Source: Bradyrhizobium macuxiense (GTDB taxonomy: Bacteria; Pseudomonadota; Alphaproteobacteria; Rhizobiales; Xanthobacteraceae). Taken from it: DNA of 64,000 nt. Shown here piece by piece: positions 44,087 to 52,204 of the stretch (positions are counted from its first letter, which is position 1; the number at the start of each line of letters is the position of its first letter). Both the position numbers and the translations under genes were made by a program. Location: the NCBI RefSeq assembly GCF_007993935.1, contig NZ_VITY01000007.1, positions 310,001-374,000 of the forward strand. Direction: 5' to 3'. Under the pieces are notes generated by a model. The model ran no database searches. It was not told where the DNA came from and saw only the letters and a list, made by a program, of their open reading frames with translations.

Positions 44087-44473
44087 TCAGGCCGCCAGCG
44101 CCTTGCGCTGCGCGTCGTAGCGGCGTTGCGCGGCCAGCACCTCCTTCAGATTCTGCTCGGCCCAGTCGCGCAGCGGATCGACCGCCTCGGCGAGCGTCGA
44201 GCCGAGCGGCGTGATCGAATACTCCACGGTGACCGGGACGGTGGCGATCGCGCGGCGGCGCAGCAGCCCGTCGCGCTCCAGGCTCTTCAACACCTGCGAC
44301 AGCATCTTCTGCGAGATGCCCTCGATGGCGCGGCGGAGCTGGTTGAAGCGCATCGGCTCGCTGCGCAGCAGCAGCAGGATCAGCACCGCCCATTTGTCGC
44401 CGACCCGGTCGAGGATCTGGCGCGTCGGGCAATTGGCGGCATAGGCGTCCGGCTTCAGGCTGGCGGCTTTCAT
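44087..44473 (-). CDS. HxlR-family transcriptional regulator (first copy)
   Basis: A 128-residue winged-helix protein with the HxlR pattern: NCPTRQILDRVGDKWAVLILLLL, then MRFNQLRRAIEGISQKMLSQVLKSLERDGLL. The early Cys (Cys15 in NCPT) is the redox-sensing position of several HxlR/YodB-type regulators. It is divergent, with about 100 bp between, from the NAD(P)H-binding gene at 44577 and probably controls it. This pairing of HxlR with a quinone- or NAD(P)H-related oxidoreductase is common. Confidence 0.85.
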   Translation of the reverse strand: MKAASLKPDAYAANCPTRQILDRVGDKWAVLILLLLRSEPMRFNQLRRAIEGISQKMLSQVLKSLERDGLLRRRAIATVPVTVEYSITPLGSTLAEAVDPLRDWAEQNLKEVLAAQRRYDAQRKALAA

Positions 44474-44576
44474 CGGGTTACTCCGGCGTAATCAGGTGAG
44501 ACGAGAGTGCCTTCTTCACACCTACATCCATTTCGCTATCTAGTCACCATTGGAAACTATCAATCGGAGACTTGAG

Positions 44577-45188
44577 ATGAAGATCGCCATCGCCGGTGCG
44601 TCCGGCCAGGCCGGCTCGCGCCTGACCGCGGAACTGGCCCGCCGCGGCCACGCCGTCACCGCCATCGCCCGCAACCCGGAGAAGATCGCAACCCTGCCGG
44701 GTGTCACCGCCCGGAAGGGGGACGTGAACGACCAGGCGGGCCTCGCCGCGCTGTGGGCCGGCCATGACGCCGCGATCAGTTCCGTCCATTTCTCGGTCAG
44801 CGACCCCCTCAAGCTGATCGCCGCCGCCAAGGCCTCCGGGGTCGGCCGCTATCTCGTGGTCGGCGGCGCCGGCAGCCTCGAAGTGGCCCCGGGCGTCCGC
44901 TTGGTCACGACGCCGAACTTTCCGCCCCAGTACAAGGCCGAGGCCTCGAAGGGGGCCGAATTCCTCGACCTGCTGCGCCAGGAAAAGGAGCTGAACTGGA
45001 CCTTTTTGTCGCCCTCGGCGCTCTTCCTGGCGGGCGAGCGGACCGGCAAGTTCCGGCTCGGGACCGACCAGCTTTTGACCGCAGCCGACGGTAAAAGCTC
45101 GATCTCGTTCGAGGATTTCGCAGTTGCACTCGCCGACGAAATCGAGCGCCCGGCCCATATCCGACAGCGTTTCACGGTCGGCTATTGA
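44577..45188 (+). CDS. NAD(P)H-binding SDR-like protein (YwnB/NmrA type)
   Basis: A 203-residue atypical short-chain-dehydrogenase fold with KIAIAGASGQAGSRLTAELARRGH for the dinucleotide site and a GVGRYLVVGGAGSL strand. Tyr-Lys catalysis of classical SDRs is not seen. It resembles YwnB/YwoF-type NAD(P)H-binding proteins that lie next to HxlR regulators, and it probably acts in redox or quinone stress. ATG 44577 has GGAG eight bases upstream. Confidence 0.8.
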   Translation: MKIAIAGASGQAGSRLTAELARRGHAVTAIARNPEKIATLPGVTARKGDVNDQAGLAALWAGHDAAISSVHFSVSDPLKLIAAAKASGVGRYLVVGGAGSLEVAPGVRLVTTPNFPPQYKAEASKGAEFLDLLRQEKELNWTFLSPSALFLAGERTGKFRLGTDQLLTAADGKSSISFEDFAVALADEIERPAHIRQRFTVGY

Positions 45189-45196
45189 GGGGGAAG

Positions 45197-45255
45197 GGCG
45201 GGCTCCGGGCAGGGCGGATAAGTTTGCCTGTGCAAGGCCTTGGGGGGAGCCCGCC
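45197..45255 (+). terminator. Ten-base inverted repeat before dksA
   Basis: GGCGGGCTCC (45197-45206) and GGAGCCCGCC (45246-45255) are perfect arms with a 39-base loop, followed by TTTCG. It starts nine bases after the SDR stop and may end that transcript; the T tract is short. Confidence 0.45.
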
Positions 45256-45308
45256 TTTCGCGGTGGCAGATATTGTCTGTCACATGACGTGGCTATATAA
45301 GGCGCCGC

Positions 45309-45332
45309 GCGGAGGGGTCCTGTTCCCTCCGC
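45309..45332 (+). promoter_or_regulatory. Hairpin in the dksA leader
   Basis: GCGGAGGG and CCCTCCGC are perfect eight-base arms with an eight-base loop. It hides a GGAGG sequence in the dksA 5' region and lies 12 bases before a short upstream reading frame. Confidence 0.4.
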
Positions 45333-45353
45333 CTGACAGGGACATGGCTGCCT

Positions 45354-45764
45354 TTGGAAAAGCTGAAGAACTACCGGCCGACTGAAAAAGAGCCTTTCAT
45401 GAATGAGCGGCAGCGCGACTATTTCCGCGCCAAGCTGCTGGCCTGGAAGGATGAGATCCTCCGCGAATCGAAGGTCACGCTGCAGACGTTGCAGGAAGAG
45501 AACGTCAATCACCCCGACCTCGCGGACCGAGCTTCCTCGGAAACCGACCGCGCGATCGAACTCCGTGCCCGCGACCGTCAGCGCAAGCTGATCTCGAAGA
45601 TCGACGCGGCGCTCCAGCGCATCGAAGACAATACCTACGGCTATTGCGAAGAGACCGGTGACCCGATCTCGCTGAAGCGGCTCGAAGCCCGCCCGATCGC
45701 AACGCTGTCGGTGGAGGCGCAGGAACGCCACGAGAAGCGCGAGAAGGTCTATCGCGACGAATAG
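45354..45764 (+). CDS. dksA: RNA polymerase-binding protein DksA
   Basis: A 136-residue DksA. The coiled coil has HPDLADRASSETDRAIELRAR with the tip aspartate, and the C-terminal zinc-finger region YGYCEETGDPISLKRLEARP retains one cysteine (Cys98); the other three zinc positions are Thr101, Ser119 and Ala122. Alphaproteobacterial DksA proteins often lack the full zinc site. It modulates transcription with ppGpp. The start is ambiguous: TTG 45354 gives the N-terminus MEKLKNYRPTEKEPF, whereas ATG 45399 would begin MNERQRDYF. A 13-codon frame beginning ATG 45344 overlaps the TTG. Confidence 0.9.
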   Translation: MEKLKNYRPTEKEPFMNERQRDYFRAKLLAWKDEILRESKVTLQTLQEENVNHPDLADRASSETDRAIELRARDRQRKLISKIDAALQRIEDNTYGYCEETGDPISLKRLEARPIATLSVEAQERHEKREKVYRDE

Positions 45765-45997
45765 TGGCGGCTGGCCACCACAGATTGATTCCGGCGCGCA
45801 CCGGTCATAGGTTCGCGCCGCCATGATGACACGTACTCTCAATATCGCATCGGTCTTCTTCCTGGGCTGATCCGTTTCCGACAGGAAACGCTGATCGTCC
45901 CTGCGAGCCTGAGCTCGTGGGGTTCCAGTGAATCGAATGGGCCGGTCAGGTTCCGCGCATTGCGGACCATCGATGGCTGGCGACAGTTTGAGAGACA

Positions 45998-46235
45998 ATC
46001 ACGATTATTCGAGACGACGCGCGTGCGCTGAGCGACGCGCAAATCGAGCAATTCATCCAACAGGGCTTGTCAGGATCGACAACGCTTTTCCCCGCGAACT
46101 CGCCGACGCAGGACGCGCCATCATGTGGCGCGATCTGCCATGCAGCGAGCACGATCCTCGACCTGGACGCGCGCGGTGGTGCGGCTGCCCGGCTATGGCG
46201 AGGAACCGTTTCGGCAGGCGCTTGGTATGGGTTGA
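45998..46235 (+). pseudogene. Decayed fragment of a phytanoyl-CoA dioxygenase-type gene
   Basis: Three successive frames spell a coherent PhyH-like N-terminus: ALSDAQIEQFIQQG, then LVRIDNAFPRELADAGRAIM...LPCSEHDP, then TWTRAVVRLPGYGEEPFRQA. Two single-base losses, near 46065 and 46155, separate them, no start codon is evident and the C-terminal two thirds are missing. It is a relic of a non-haem iron/2-oxoglutarate oxygenase. Confidence 0.75.
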
Positions 46236-46265
46236 TCGCATGCCGCTTTGAAGGCAAGGCGATAT

Positions 46266-46694
46266 TCAGGCCAGTCCGGCTCCGACTGTCGTCTCGCTTA
46301 CCAGCGTGCTGCGGCGCGGGCCGTAGGTCTTCGACCAGGTCAGCAATTCGCGGAACGCCGGCGTCAGGCCCCAGGCCGAATCCGTCAGCTCGTATTCGAC
46401 CTGCAGCGGCTTCTCGGCGAGCACCTTGCGCGATACCAGCCCGTCGTGCTCGAGCTCGCGCAGCTGCGCGGTCAGCATGTGCTGGGTGATCGGCACGAGC
46501 GCGCGGCGCAGTGCGCCGAACCGCACGCCGCCATGCATCAGCGTGAACAGGATCTCGAGCTTCCACTTGCCGCTGAGCGCGTGGATCGCCTGCTTGGAGT
46601 CGATCAGCAGAGCGGGGTCGGTGGGGCAGCTGTCGCAGTCACCGCCGTCACAAATATCCGTGGTATTGTTTTCCATACCGGTCTCGATTTTCAT
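46266..46694 (-). CDS. HxlR-family transcriptional regulator (second copy)
   Basis: A 142-residue winged-helix protein. IHALSGKWKLEILFTLMHGGVRFGALRRALVPITQHMLTAQLRELEHDGLV is the HxlR core. The N-terminus is Cys-rich (CDGGDCDSCPTDP) and longer than in the first copy. It is divergent, 95 bp apart, from the extended SDR gene at 46790, the likely target. Confidence 0.85.
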   Translation of the reverse strand: MKIETGMENNTTDICDGGDCDSCPTDPALLIDSKQAIHALSGKWKLEILFTLMHGGVRFGALRRALVPITQHMLTAQLRELEHDGLVSRKVLAEKPLQVEYELTDSAWGLTPAFRELLTWSKTYGPRRSTLVSETTVGAGLA

Positions 46695-46789
46695 TCTACT
46701 TGCTCGAACAGAGATAGTGACCAGATGCGGCCTGTGCAGGGTGGGCGGTGCGATGTCCGACCCCGCCGAACCATGAAGAGGGCAGCGAC

Positions 46790-47818
46790 ATGAGTACGGT
46801 TTTGGTCACGGGCGGAACGGGTTTCATCGGCGTGCACACGATCCTCCAGCTGCTGGCCGACGGGCATGTGGTGCGCACCACCGTGCGCAATCCGGACCGC
46901 AGCAAGGATGTGATCGCGATGCTGCGCGAGGGCGGCGCTGATACGGCCGATCAGGTCGGCTTCGCCACCGCTGACCTCACGCGCGACGACGGCTGGCGCG
47001 AGGCGGCCAGCGGTTGCGATTACGTACTGCATGTCGCGTCGCCGCTCGGCTCCAATGTGCCCGAGGACGAGAACGAGCTGATCGTTCCGGCGCGAGAAGG
47101 CACGCTGCGGGTGCTGCGCGCGGCGCGCGACGCCCGCGTGAAGCGCGTCGTCGTCACCTCGTCGTTTGCCGCGATCGGCTATGGCCATCCGCCGCAAGCC
47201 AAGCCGTTCGATGAGACCGTCTGGACCAATCTCGATGGCCCCGACGTGCAGGCCTATCCGAAATCCAAGACGCTGGCCGAGCGCGCCGCCTGGGATTTCG
47301 TCGCGCGCGAAGGAGGTGGCCTCGAGCTTGCCGTGGTCAATCCCACCGCCGTGTTCGGCCCGGCGCTCGGTCCCGACTTCTCCGAATCGATCGGCATCAT
47401 CAGGGCGCTGCTCGACGGCGCGATGCCGGCGGTGCCGCGGATCCATTTCGGTCTCGTCGACGTGCGCGACGTCGCCGACCTGCATCTGCGCGCCATGACC
47501 TCGCCGAAAGCCAAAGGCGAGCGGTTCCTCGCGGTCGCCGGCGAGACCATGTCGGTCCTGCAGGTGGCCAGGCTGCTGCGCCGGAAGCTCGGCGGCAAGG
47601 CGCGGCGCGTGCCCCGGTTCCAGGCACCGGACTGGATGATGCGGCTCGCCGCGCGGCGCAATCCGCTGGCCCGCGCCGCCCTGCCGCTGCTCGGCAAGGT
47701 GCGCCGCTCGACCAGCGCCAAGGCGCAGAACCTGCTCGCCTGGCGGCCGCGCGGCAATGAGGAGATGATCCTCGCGACCGCCGAGAGCCTGATCAGGCTC
47801 GGCCTGGTCAAGGCCTGA
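46790..47818 (+). CDS. Extended SDR, dihydroflavonol-4-reductase-like
   Basis: A 342-residue extended short-chain dehydrogenase. VLVTGGTGFIGVHTILQLLADGH binds the dinucleotide, VTSSFAAIGYG and YPKSKTLAERAAWDF hold Ser and the YxxxK pair, and NPTAVFGP closes the site. It would reduce a carbonyl with NADPH; dihydroflavonol- or cinnamoyl-CoA-reductase-like members act on many substrates in bacteria. ATG 46790 is preferred to an upstream in-frame start. The HxlR gene is divergent. Confidence 0.85.
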   Translation: MSTVLVTGGTGFIGVHTILQLLADGHVVRTTVRNPDRSKDVIAMLREGGADTADQVGFATADLTRDDGWREAASGCDYVLHVASPLGSNVPEDENELIVPAREGTLRVLRAARDARVKRVVVTSSFAAIGYGHPPQAKPFDETVWTNLDGPDVQAYPKSKTLAERAAWDFVAREGGGLELAVVNPTAVFGPALGPDFSESIGIIRALLDGAMPAVPRIHFGLVDVRDVADLHLRAMTSPKAKGERFLAVAGETMSVLQVARLLRRKLGGKARRVPRFQAPDWMMRLAARRNPLARAALPLLGKVRRSTSAKAQNLLAWRPRGNEEMILATAESLIRLGLVKA

Positions 47819-47924
47819 CAGCCTCTCCCGTCCGGCGTGCTTGCCAGACGGGTCGACGAGTGCTGAATTGCCGTAAGCAGACGGAGGCCACCGCGCCACC
47901 GAGACCAACAGGGAGGCTGCGCAG

Positions 47925-48710
47925 ATGGATCGGGTCCTCGCGGCCGCTAAGGCGATTGCCAGCGCGCGTCGCAACCGCACGCCGCTCAAGGCGCTTCCGA
48001 AAGACGTCGTGCCGCTCGACGAGGCCGAAGGCTACCAGGTGCAGTACGCGCTGCACGATTTGCTGCAGCCGCAGGTCGGCAGCCTCGTCGGCTACAAGAT
48101 CGGCTGCACCAGCGCCGTGATGCAGGAGTACATCAACATCCCGCATCCCTGTGGCGGCGGCGTGTTCGAGAAGGTGGTGCATGACAGCGGCGTGCAACTG
48201 CCGGCGGCCGATTTCGTCCATGTCGGCGTCGAATGCGAGATCGCGGTGAGGCTGGCGCGCAATCTGGCTGCGAGCGAAGCGCCGTTCACCGCCGAATGGG
48301 TCGCGGAAGCGATCGAGGCCTACCATCCCGCGATCGAGATCGTCGATGACCGTTACGTCAAATGGGAGACGCTCGGTGCGCCGACATTGATCGCCGACGA
48401 TTTCTTCGCCGCCGGCTGCGTGCTCGGCGAGGCGGTGCCGCGCATCACCGCGCCGGATCTGCGCGAGATCGTGGGACGCGCGATGGTCAATGGCAAGGAG
48501 GAGGGGCGCGGCACCGGCGCCGACGTGCTCGGCCATCCCCACAACGCGCTCGCCTGGCTTGCCAATCATCTCGCCGCCGAGGGGCGCGGCCTGCATGCCG
48601 GCCAGATCGTCATGACCGGCAGCCTGATCAAGACGGTGTGGCTGAAGGCGGGCGATGTGGTCGTGATGGAGCTCGACGGGCTCGGCAAGGTGGAAGCGGC
48701 ATTCACCTGA
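47925..48710 (+). CDS. 2-keto-4-pentenoate hydratase-like protein (FAH superfamily)
   Basis: A 261-residue MhpD/HpcG-type protein. Conserved parts are VGYKIGCTSAVMQEYINIPHP, then VECEIAVRLARNL with the metal-binding Glu pair and YHPAIEIVDDRY for the metal Asp. In aromatic meta-cleavage routes these enzymes add water to 2-oxopent-4-enoate in a Mg-dependent manner. No other meta-cleavage gene is adjacent, so a variant substrate or 2-oxo-acid decarboxylase-partner role is possible. It starts 107 bp after the SDR gene and might be co-transcribed. Confidence 0.82.
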   Translation: MDRVLAAAKAIASARRNRTPLKALPKDVVPLDEAEGYQVQYALHDLLQPQVGSLVGYKIGCTSAVMQEYINIPHPCGGGVFEKVVHDSGVQLPAADFVHVGVECEIAVRLARNLAASEAPFTAEWVAEAIEAYHPAIEIVDDRYVKWETLGAPTLIADDFFAAGCVLGEAVPRITAPDLREIVGRAMVNGKEEGRGTGADVLGHPHNALAWLANHLAAEGRGLHAGQIVMTGSLIKTVWLKAGDVVVMELDGLGKVEAAFT

Positions 48711-48747
48711 GGTGACGTCAAGTTGAGCGCCGGGACGTTACCGTTTC

Positions 48748-49137
48748 CTACAATTGATCGTTCGTACACATCAGGACCTTGCCGTCCCACAGGCTTCGGA
48801 CCGCGTCGAACGGCACGGCCAGCCTGGCATATTTGCGATTGAACCAGACGCCGACCTCGAAGCCGTCATCCCTGACCACGAGCCGATCGAATTCGTGCTG
48901 CAGGATGATCGTGATCTCCTCGGGGTATTGCTCGATCACGGCGGCGGGCAGCTTCACGCCATCGGCCCGGGTTGCGAAGGTGATGTTGACCGGCCGGTCC
49001 TCCGCGGCGCGGCGGAGCAACGCGGTCATTTCGATCCGCTTCTGCGCGGTGTTGCAGGGCTCGACGCCCGCGCGTGCTGGGAACGAGGCCGCGACCAGCA
49101 GCAGCACTCCAGCCATCCGTCCGCGCCGGCGCCACAT
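48748..49137 (-). CDS. Exported protein with an SspB-like domain
   Basis: A 129-residue protein with a signal peptide (basic MWRRRGRMAG, hydrophobic VLLLVAASF, cleavage near ARAG, residue 24). Residues about 50-118 follow the pattern of SspB, the ClpXP specificity adaptor: VNITFATRADGVKLPAAV, then YPEEITIILQHEFDRLVV and FEVGVWFNRKYARLAVPFDAV. Normal SspB is cytoplasmic and carries a C-terminal ClpX-binding tail; neither holds here. Two cysteines, in VEPCN and LMCTN, could pair in the periplasm. A periplasmic peptide- or client-binding role is an inference from fold. Confidence 0.65.
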   Translation of the reverse strand: MWRRRGRMAGVLLLVAASFPARAGVEPCNTAQKRIEMTALLRRAAEDRPVNITFATRADGVKLPAAVIEQYPEEITIILQHEFDRLVVRDDGFEVGVWFNRKYARLAVPFDAVRSLWDGKVLMCTNDQL

Positions 49138-49203
49138 CCGCCTTCTCCATGTCGCTCACGCGATGTCGTTCTTGGCTTCAGTGGTTGCAGGTGGCGCCGA
49201 GGT

Positions 49204-49956
49204 TCAAGTCGCCGGCCGCTTGCCGTCCGCGACCAGCTCGACCTTGCCGTCGGTCAGCCGATAGACCGCGCCGACAATCCTGAGCTTGCCCTGATCGACC
49301 GCGGCATTGAGGATCGGCGTCGCCGTCTTGAGCTTCGCGACGTTGTCGATGACGTTTTGCCTGATGGCGTTGGCGAGGTGGTCGCCGGGCTTGCCCTCGG
49401 TCGCCTTCACCGCCGGCGCGATCGCAGTGACCAGCGAGGGCAGATGGCCGGGCAGGGTCGTGTTGTCCTTCAGCGACTTGATCGCGGCGTCGACCGCCCC
49501 GCAGCTGTCGTGGCCGAGCACCATGAACAGCGGCACGCCAAGCACCGACGATGCATATTCGAGGCTCGCGATCATCTCGTCGCTGGCAAAATTGCCGGCG
49601 ACGCGGCAGACGAACAGATCGCCGCGGCCGGTATCGAAAGCGTATTCCGGTGCGATGCGGGAATCCGCGCAACTCAGGATGCCGGCGAACGGATTCTGTC
49701 CGCCGGCCAGCGCCTCGCGCTCATGCTTGAAATCATGCCGCCGCGACACGCCCTCGACATAGCGGAGATTGCCTTTCACCAGCCGGTCGAGCGCGGCGTC
49801 CGGCGGCAGCACGTTCTGCGGCTTCGGCGGCGGTTTCGTCTCCTTGGCGGAGATCGGTGATACGAAGGCGAGGCTGGCGGCGGTGCACGCCGCGGCGGCG
49901 AGGAAGTGGCGCCGGGAAGTCTGGCCGGGAGGTGTGACGTCGCAGAGCTCGCACAT
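49204..49956 (-). CDS. Tat-exported beta-carbonic anhydrase
   Basis: A 250-residue beta-class carbonic anhydrase. Zinc ligands are Cys96, His149 and Cys152, with Asp98 and Arg100 in the CADSR dyad and HDSCGA following. The N-terminus has SRRHFLAAAACTAASLAFV, a Tat signal, so folded enzyme reaches the periplasm, where CO2/bicarbonate exchange could serve carbon supply or pH control. ATG 49956 is preferred over 50070, which lies before the signal. The SspB-like gene follows 66 bp downstream on the same strand. Confidence 0.88.
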   Translation of the reverse strand: MCELCDVTPPGQTSRRHFLAAAACTAASLAFVSPISAKETKPPPKPQNVLPPDAALDRLVKGNLRYVEGVSRRHDFKHEREALAGGQNPFAGILSCADSRIAPEYAFDTGRGDLFVCRVAGNFASDEMIASLEYASSVLGVPLFMVLGHDSCGAVDAAIKSLKDNTTLPGHLPSLVTAIAPAVKATEGKPGDHLANAIRQNVIDNVAKLKTATPILNAAVDQGKLRIVGAVYRLTDGKVELVADGKRPAT

Positions 49957-50071
49957 CAAGGTTCTCCGTGAACAAGGACCGCATCCGCGCGATCTTTGTA
50001 GGTGATGCGCTGGGTCTTCGCAACGACGTGCGTTCGCACGCTTCCACGTCGTGCCGTGCCACATCGCCACT

Positions 50072-50212
50072 GTCGTCCCTGCCTAGTGCGCAATTGCGCA
50101 CGGGAGCAGGGACCCATACCCCGCGGCGGACATTGTGGACATGACTCGTCGTCCCAGCATCACGCAATAATGGCGACCTGTGGTTATGGGTCCCTGCTTT
50201 CGCAGGGACGAC
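50072..50212. repeat. Nested palindromic element, 141 bp
   Basis: Outer arms GTCGTCCCTGC (50072-50082) and GCAGGGACGAC (50202-50212) enclose GGGACCCATA (50109-50118) and TATGGGTCCC (50185-50194); a 14-base palindrome TGCGCAATTGCGCA lies at 50087. Such elements recur between Bradyrhizobium genes in my recollection. The rest of the 49957-50544 gap has no recognised gene. Confidence 0.7.
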
Positions 50213-50544
50213 AGCGAGTATGTTGCGCGATCTGTTGACAGACTGTGAGTCAAACGTCCGCGTTCTCGTGACATGAGTTGCCCGAGTCTTGCTCTTCGTT
50301 TCGCCCCCTCATCGAAGAGGGCGCGGGGACAGTCCGGTGACGATCGATCGCATCCATCCCACGATCCACGACCCGTTCGCTGGCATAAATAACCATTGGG
50401 ATATGTGAGTTAAGGGGAGCCGATGAGGTGAGCTGCTGAACGGCATGAAATTCCGGCTCAAATCACGCCTACAAGTTCCCTGTTGACTAATCCATAGCTG
50501 CCTGGTTATACGTATATCCATAACCAACGGGTTATTGATCGCAA

Positions 50545-50868
50545 ATGCCGGACGTTCACGATGTGCTGTTTCGAACCCTCGCAGACCCGACCCGCCGGGC
50601 GATCTTCGAGCGCCTGTGCCGCGAGGGTGAGCAGACCGTCACCGCGCTGACGGCGCGGGCGAGGATTTCTCAGCCGGCGGTGTCAAAGCATCTCGGCGTG
50701 CTGAAGCAGGCCGGGTTGGTGCGCGATCGCCATGAAGGACGGCAGACGCATTACAGCGCGCAACTCGGTGCGCTGGCGCCGCTGATCGACTGGACCAGCC
50801 AGATGGCGGGCTTCTGGCAGAACCGGTTCGACCACCTCGAAGATCTCCTCAAAAGGATGGACCAATGA
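50545..50868 (+). CDS. ArsR-family transcriptional regulator
   Basis: A 107-residue winged-helix protein: FRTLADPTRRAIFERL, then ISQPAVSKHLGVLKQAGLVRDR, typical of the ArsR/SmtB family. No Cys or His metal cluster of the usual ArsR metal sites is seen, so it is the non-metal type often paired with AHSA1 genes. It overlaps the next gene by four bases (ATGA), so translation is coupled. Confidence 0.9.
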   Translation: MPDVHDVLFRTLADPTRRAIFERLCREGEQTVTALTARARISQPAVSKHLGVLKQAGLVRDRHEGRQTHYSAQLGALAPLIDWTSQMAGFWQNRFDHLEDLLKRMDQ

Positions 50869-51296
50869 ACAACACCACCCCTGAGACGCGCTCGGCGATC
50901 GTCGAGCGCGAATTCCCTCATCCGCCGGAAAAGCTCTGGCGCGCGCTGACCCAACCGCATCTGATGGAGGAGTGGCTGATGAAGAACGACTTCAAGCCCG
51001 AGGTCGGGCACAGCTTCAATCTGCGCGGCGAGTGGGGCGGCGTGCTGGACTGCAAGGTGCTCGCCATCGAGCCGCACAAGACGCTGTCCTACACCTGGAA
51101 TTTCGCGCATGAGGATGCCGCCTACAATCTCGAGAGCGTGGTGGTTTTCACGCTGACGCCGACGCCGCGTGGCACACATCTGCGCGTCGAGCAGTCCGGC
51201 TTCCAGCCGCATCAGAAGCAGGCCTATGGCGGCGCTCATGCCGGGTGGAAGCAGTTCCTCGAGAAGCTCGATCAACTGCTGGTGCGAGCGGAGTGA
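50865..51296 (+). CDS. SRPBCC/AHSA1-domain protein
   Basis: A 143-residue START-like domain protein, AHSA1 family (ligand-binding cavity). EFPHPPEKLWRALTQPHLMEEWLM and a C-terminal GWKQFLEKLDQLL helix are typical. Ligand unknown. Pairing with ArsR in one operon is common in alphaproteobacteria. A palindromic repeat follows its stop codon. Confidence 0.85.
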   Translation: MNNTTPETRSAIVEREFPHPPEKLWRALTQPHLMEEWLMKNDFKPEVGHSFNLRGEWGGVLDCKVLAIEPHKTLSYTWNFAHEDAAYNLESVVVFTLTPTPRGTHLRVEQSGFQPHQKQAYGGAHAGWKQFLEKLDQLLVRAE

Positions 51297-51315
51297 GGAT
51301 TTGCTGCAGCTCCTG

Positions 51316-51398
51316 TCATTGCGAGCGAAGCGAAGCAATCCATCGTGCCGGACGCGCGGATGAATGGATTGCTTCGTCGCTACCGCTCCTCGCAATGA
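51316..51398. repeat. REP-like palindromic repeat, 83 bp
   Basis: TCATTGCGAG at the left and CTCGCAATGA-type arm at the right, with inner arms GAAGCAATCCAT and ATGGATTGCTTC, form a long hairpin around a 12-25-base loop. It lies between the AHSA1 gene and the small membrane protein. I recall such repeats as frequent in Bradyrhizobium. Confidence 0.75.
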
Positions 51399-51441
51399 CG
51401 AAATTCTATGGGTTCTCAAAACATTCAAACAGGAGGTCACA

Positions 51442-51675
51442 TTGAACTGGAACAACTGGATCAGGCAATCGCACCGCTGGCTCTCGATCGTCTTCACGGT
51501 CGCGGTCATCATCAACATCGTCGCCATGGCGCTGCAGCAGCAGGCGACCTGGATCGGTCTGCTGGCGCTGTTCCCGCTGATCTTGATGCTGCTCAGCGGC
51601 CTGTATCTGTTCGCGTTGCCCTATCTGGCGCCGCGGCGCCGGCTCGGGGGATCGACCTCGGCATCGCAAGTATGA
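51442..51675 (+). CDS. Small membrane protein (two helices), TTG start
   Basis: A 77-residue protein beginning (as Met) NWNNWIRQSHRWLSIVFTVAVIIN and continuing WIGLLALFPLILMLLSGLYLFALPYL, so two helices with short loops and a basic tail. TTG 51442 is chosen because AGGAGGT lies five bases before it; an upstream in-frame ATG at 51364 lies inside the repeat. Function unknown; position in the ArsR-AHSA1 operon suggests a linked role. Confidence 0.7.
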   Translation: MNWNNWIRQSHRWLSIVFTVAVIINIVAMALQQQATWIGLLALFPLILMLLSGLYLFALPYLAPRRRLGGSTSASQV

Positions 51676-51709
51676 TTGATTGGGGCAGCCGAGGAAACGC
51701 GAGGCAGCA

Positions 51710-52141
51710 ATGACGGCATCGGAACGTATCGACCGGATGATCGAGGACCTCACCGACTGGCGCGGCAAGACGCTCGCCAGCCTGCGCAAGAGCATTCTCG
51801 CCGCCGATCCCGGCATCATCGAGGAGTGGAAGTGGATGGGCAGCCCGGTGTGGTCGCGCGACGGCATCATCGCGGTCGGCAACGCGCACAAGGGTAAGGT
51901 GAAACTGACATTCATGTATGGCGCGCAACTCCCGGACCCCGATAAGCTGTTCAACACCGGCTTCGAGGGCAATGTGCGGCGCGCGATCGATCTGTTCGAG
52001 GGCGACAAGATCAACGCCCCCGCGTTGAAGGCCCTGATCCGCGCCGCGATCGAGCTCAACCAGGCCAAGTCGAAGAAACCAGCGAAGAAGTCGGCGAAGA
52101 AAGCCGCGGGCGTTGGCGCAGCCGCGAAGAAGAAGCCGTGA
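51710..52141 (+). CDS. DUF1801-family protein
   Basis: A 143-residue protein. ERIDRMIEDLTDWRGKTLASLRKSILAAD, then EEWKWMGSPVWSRDGIIAVGNAHKGKVKLTF, is the DUF1801 pattern (YdhG/YjbR-related fold). The C-terminal 35 residues are Lys/Ala-rich and probably disordered. ATG 51710 is used; an in-frame start 30 bases earlier is weaker. It is the last gene of this ArsR-linked set. Confidence 0.8.
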   Translation: MTASERIDRMIEDLTDWRGKTLASLRKSILAADPGIIEEWKWMGSPVWSRDGIIAVGNAHKGKVKLTFMYGAQLPDPDKLFNTGFEGNVRRAIDLFEGDKINAPALKALIRAAIELNQAKSKKPAKKSAKKAAGVGAAAKKKP

Positions 52142-52204
52142 GCCGCGATTGAGTGTTAGCCGCCGGCTCGCGCGCTGAGGCCGCGCGGGGCAGGAACTGG
52201 CCTG

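Noticed and set aside
44066..44110. Direct repeat TCAGGCCGCC at the fliX-hxlR junction
   Set aside because: Only ten bases and overlaps the end of the hxlR reading frame; probably chance or a minor local duplication.
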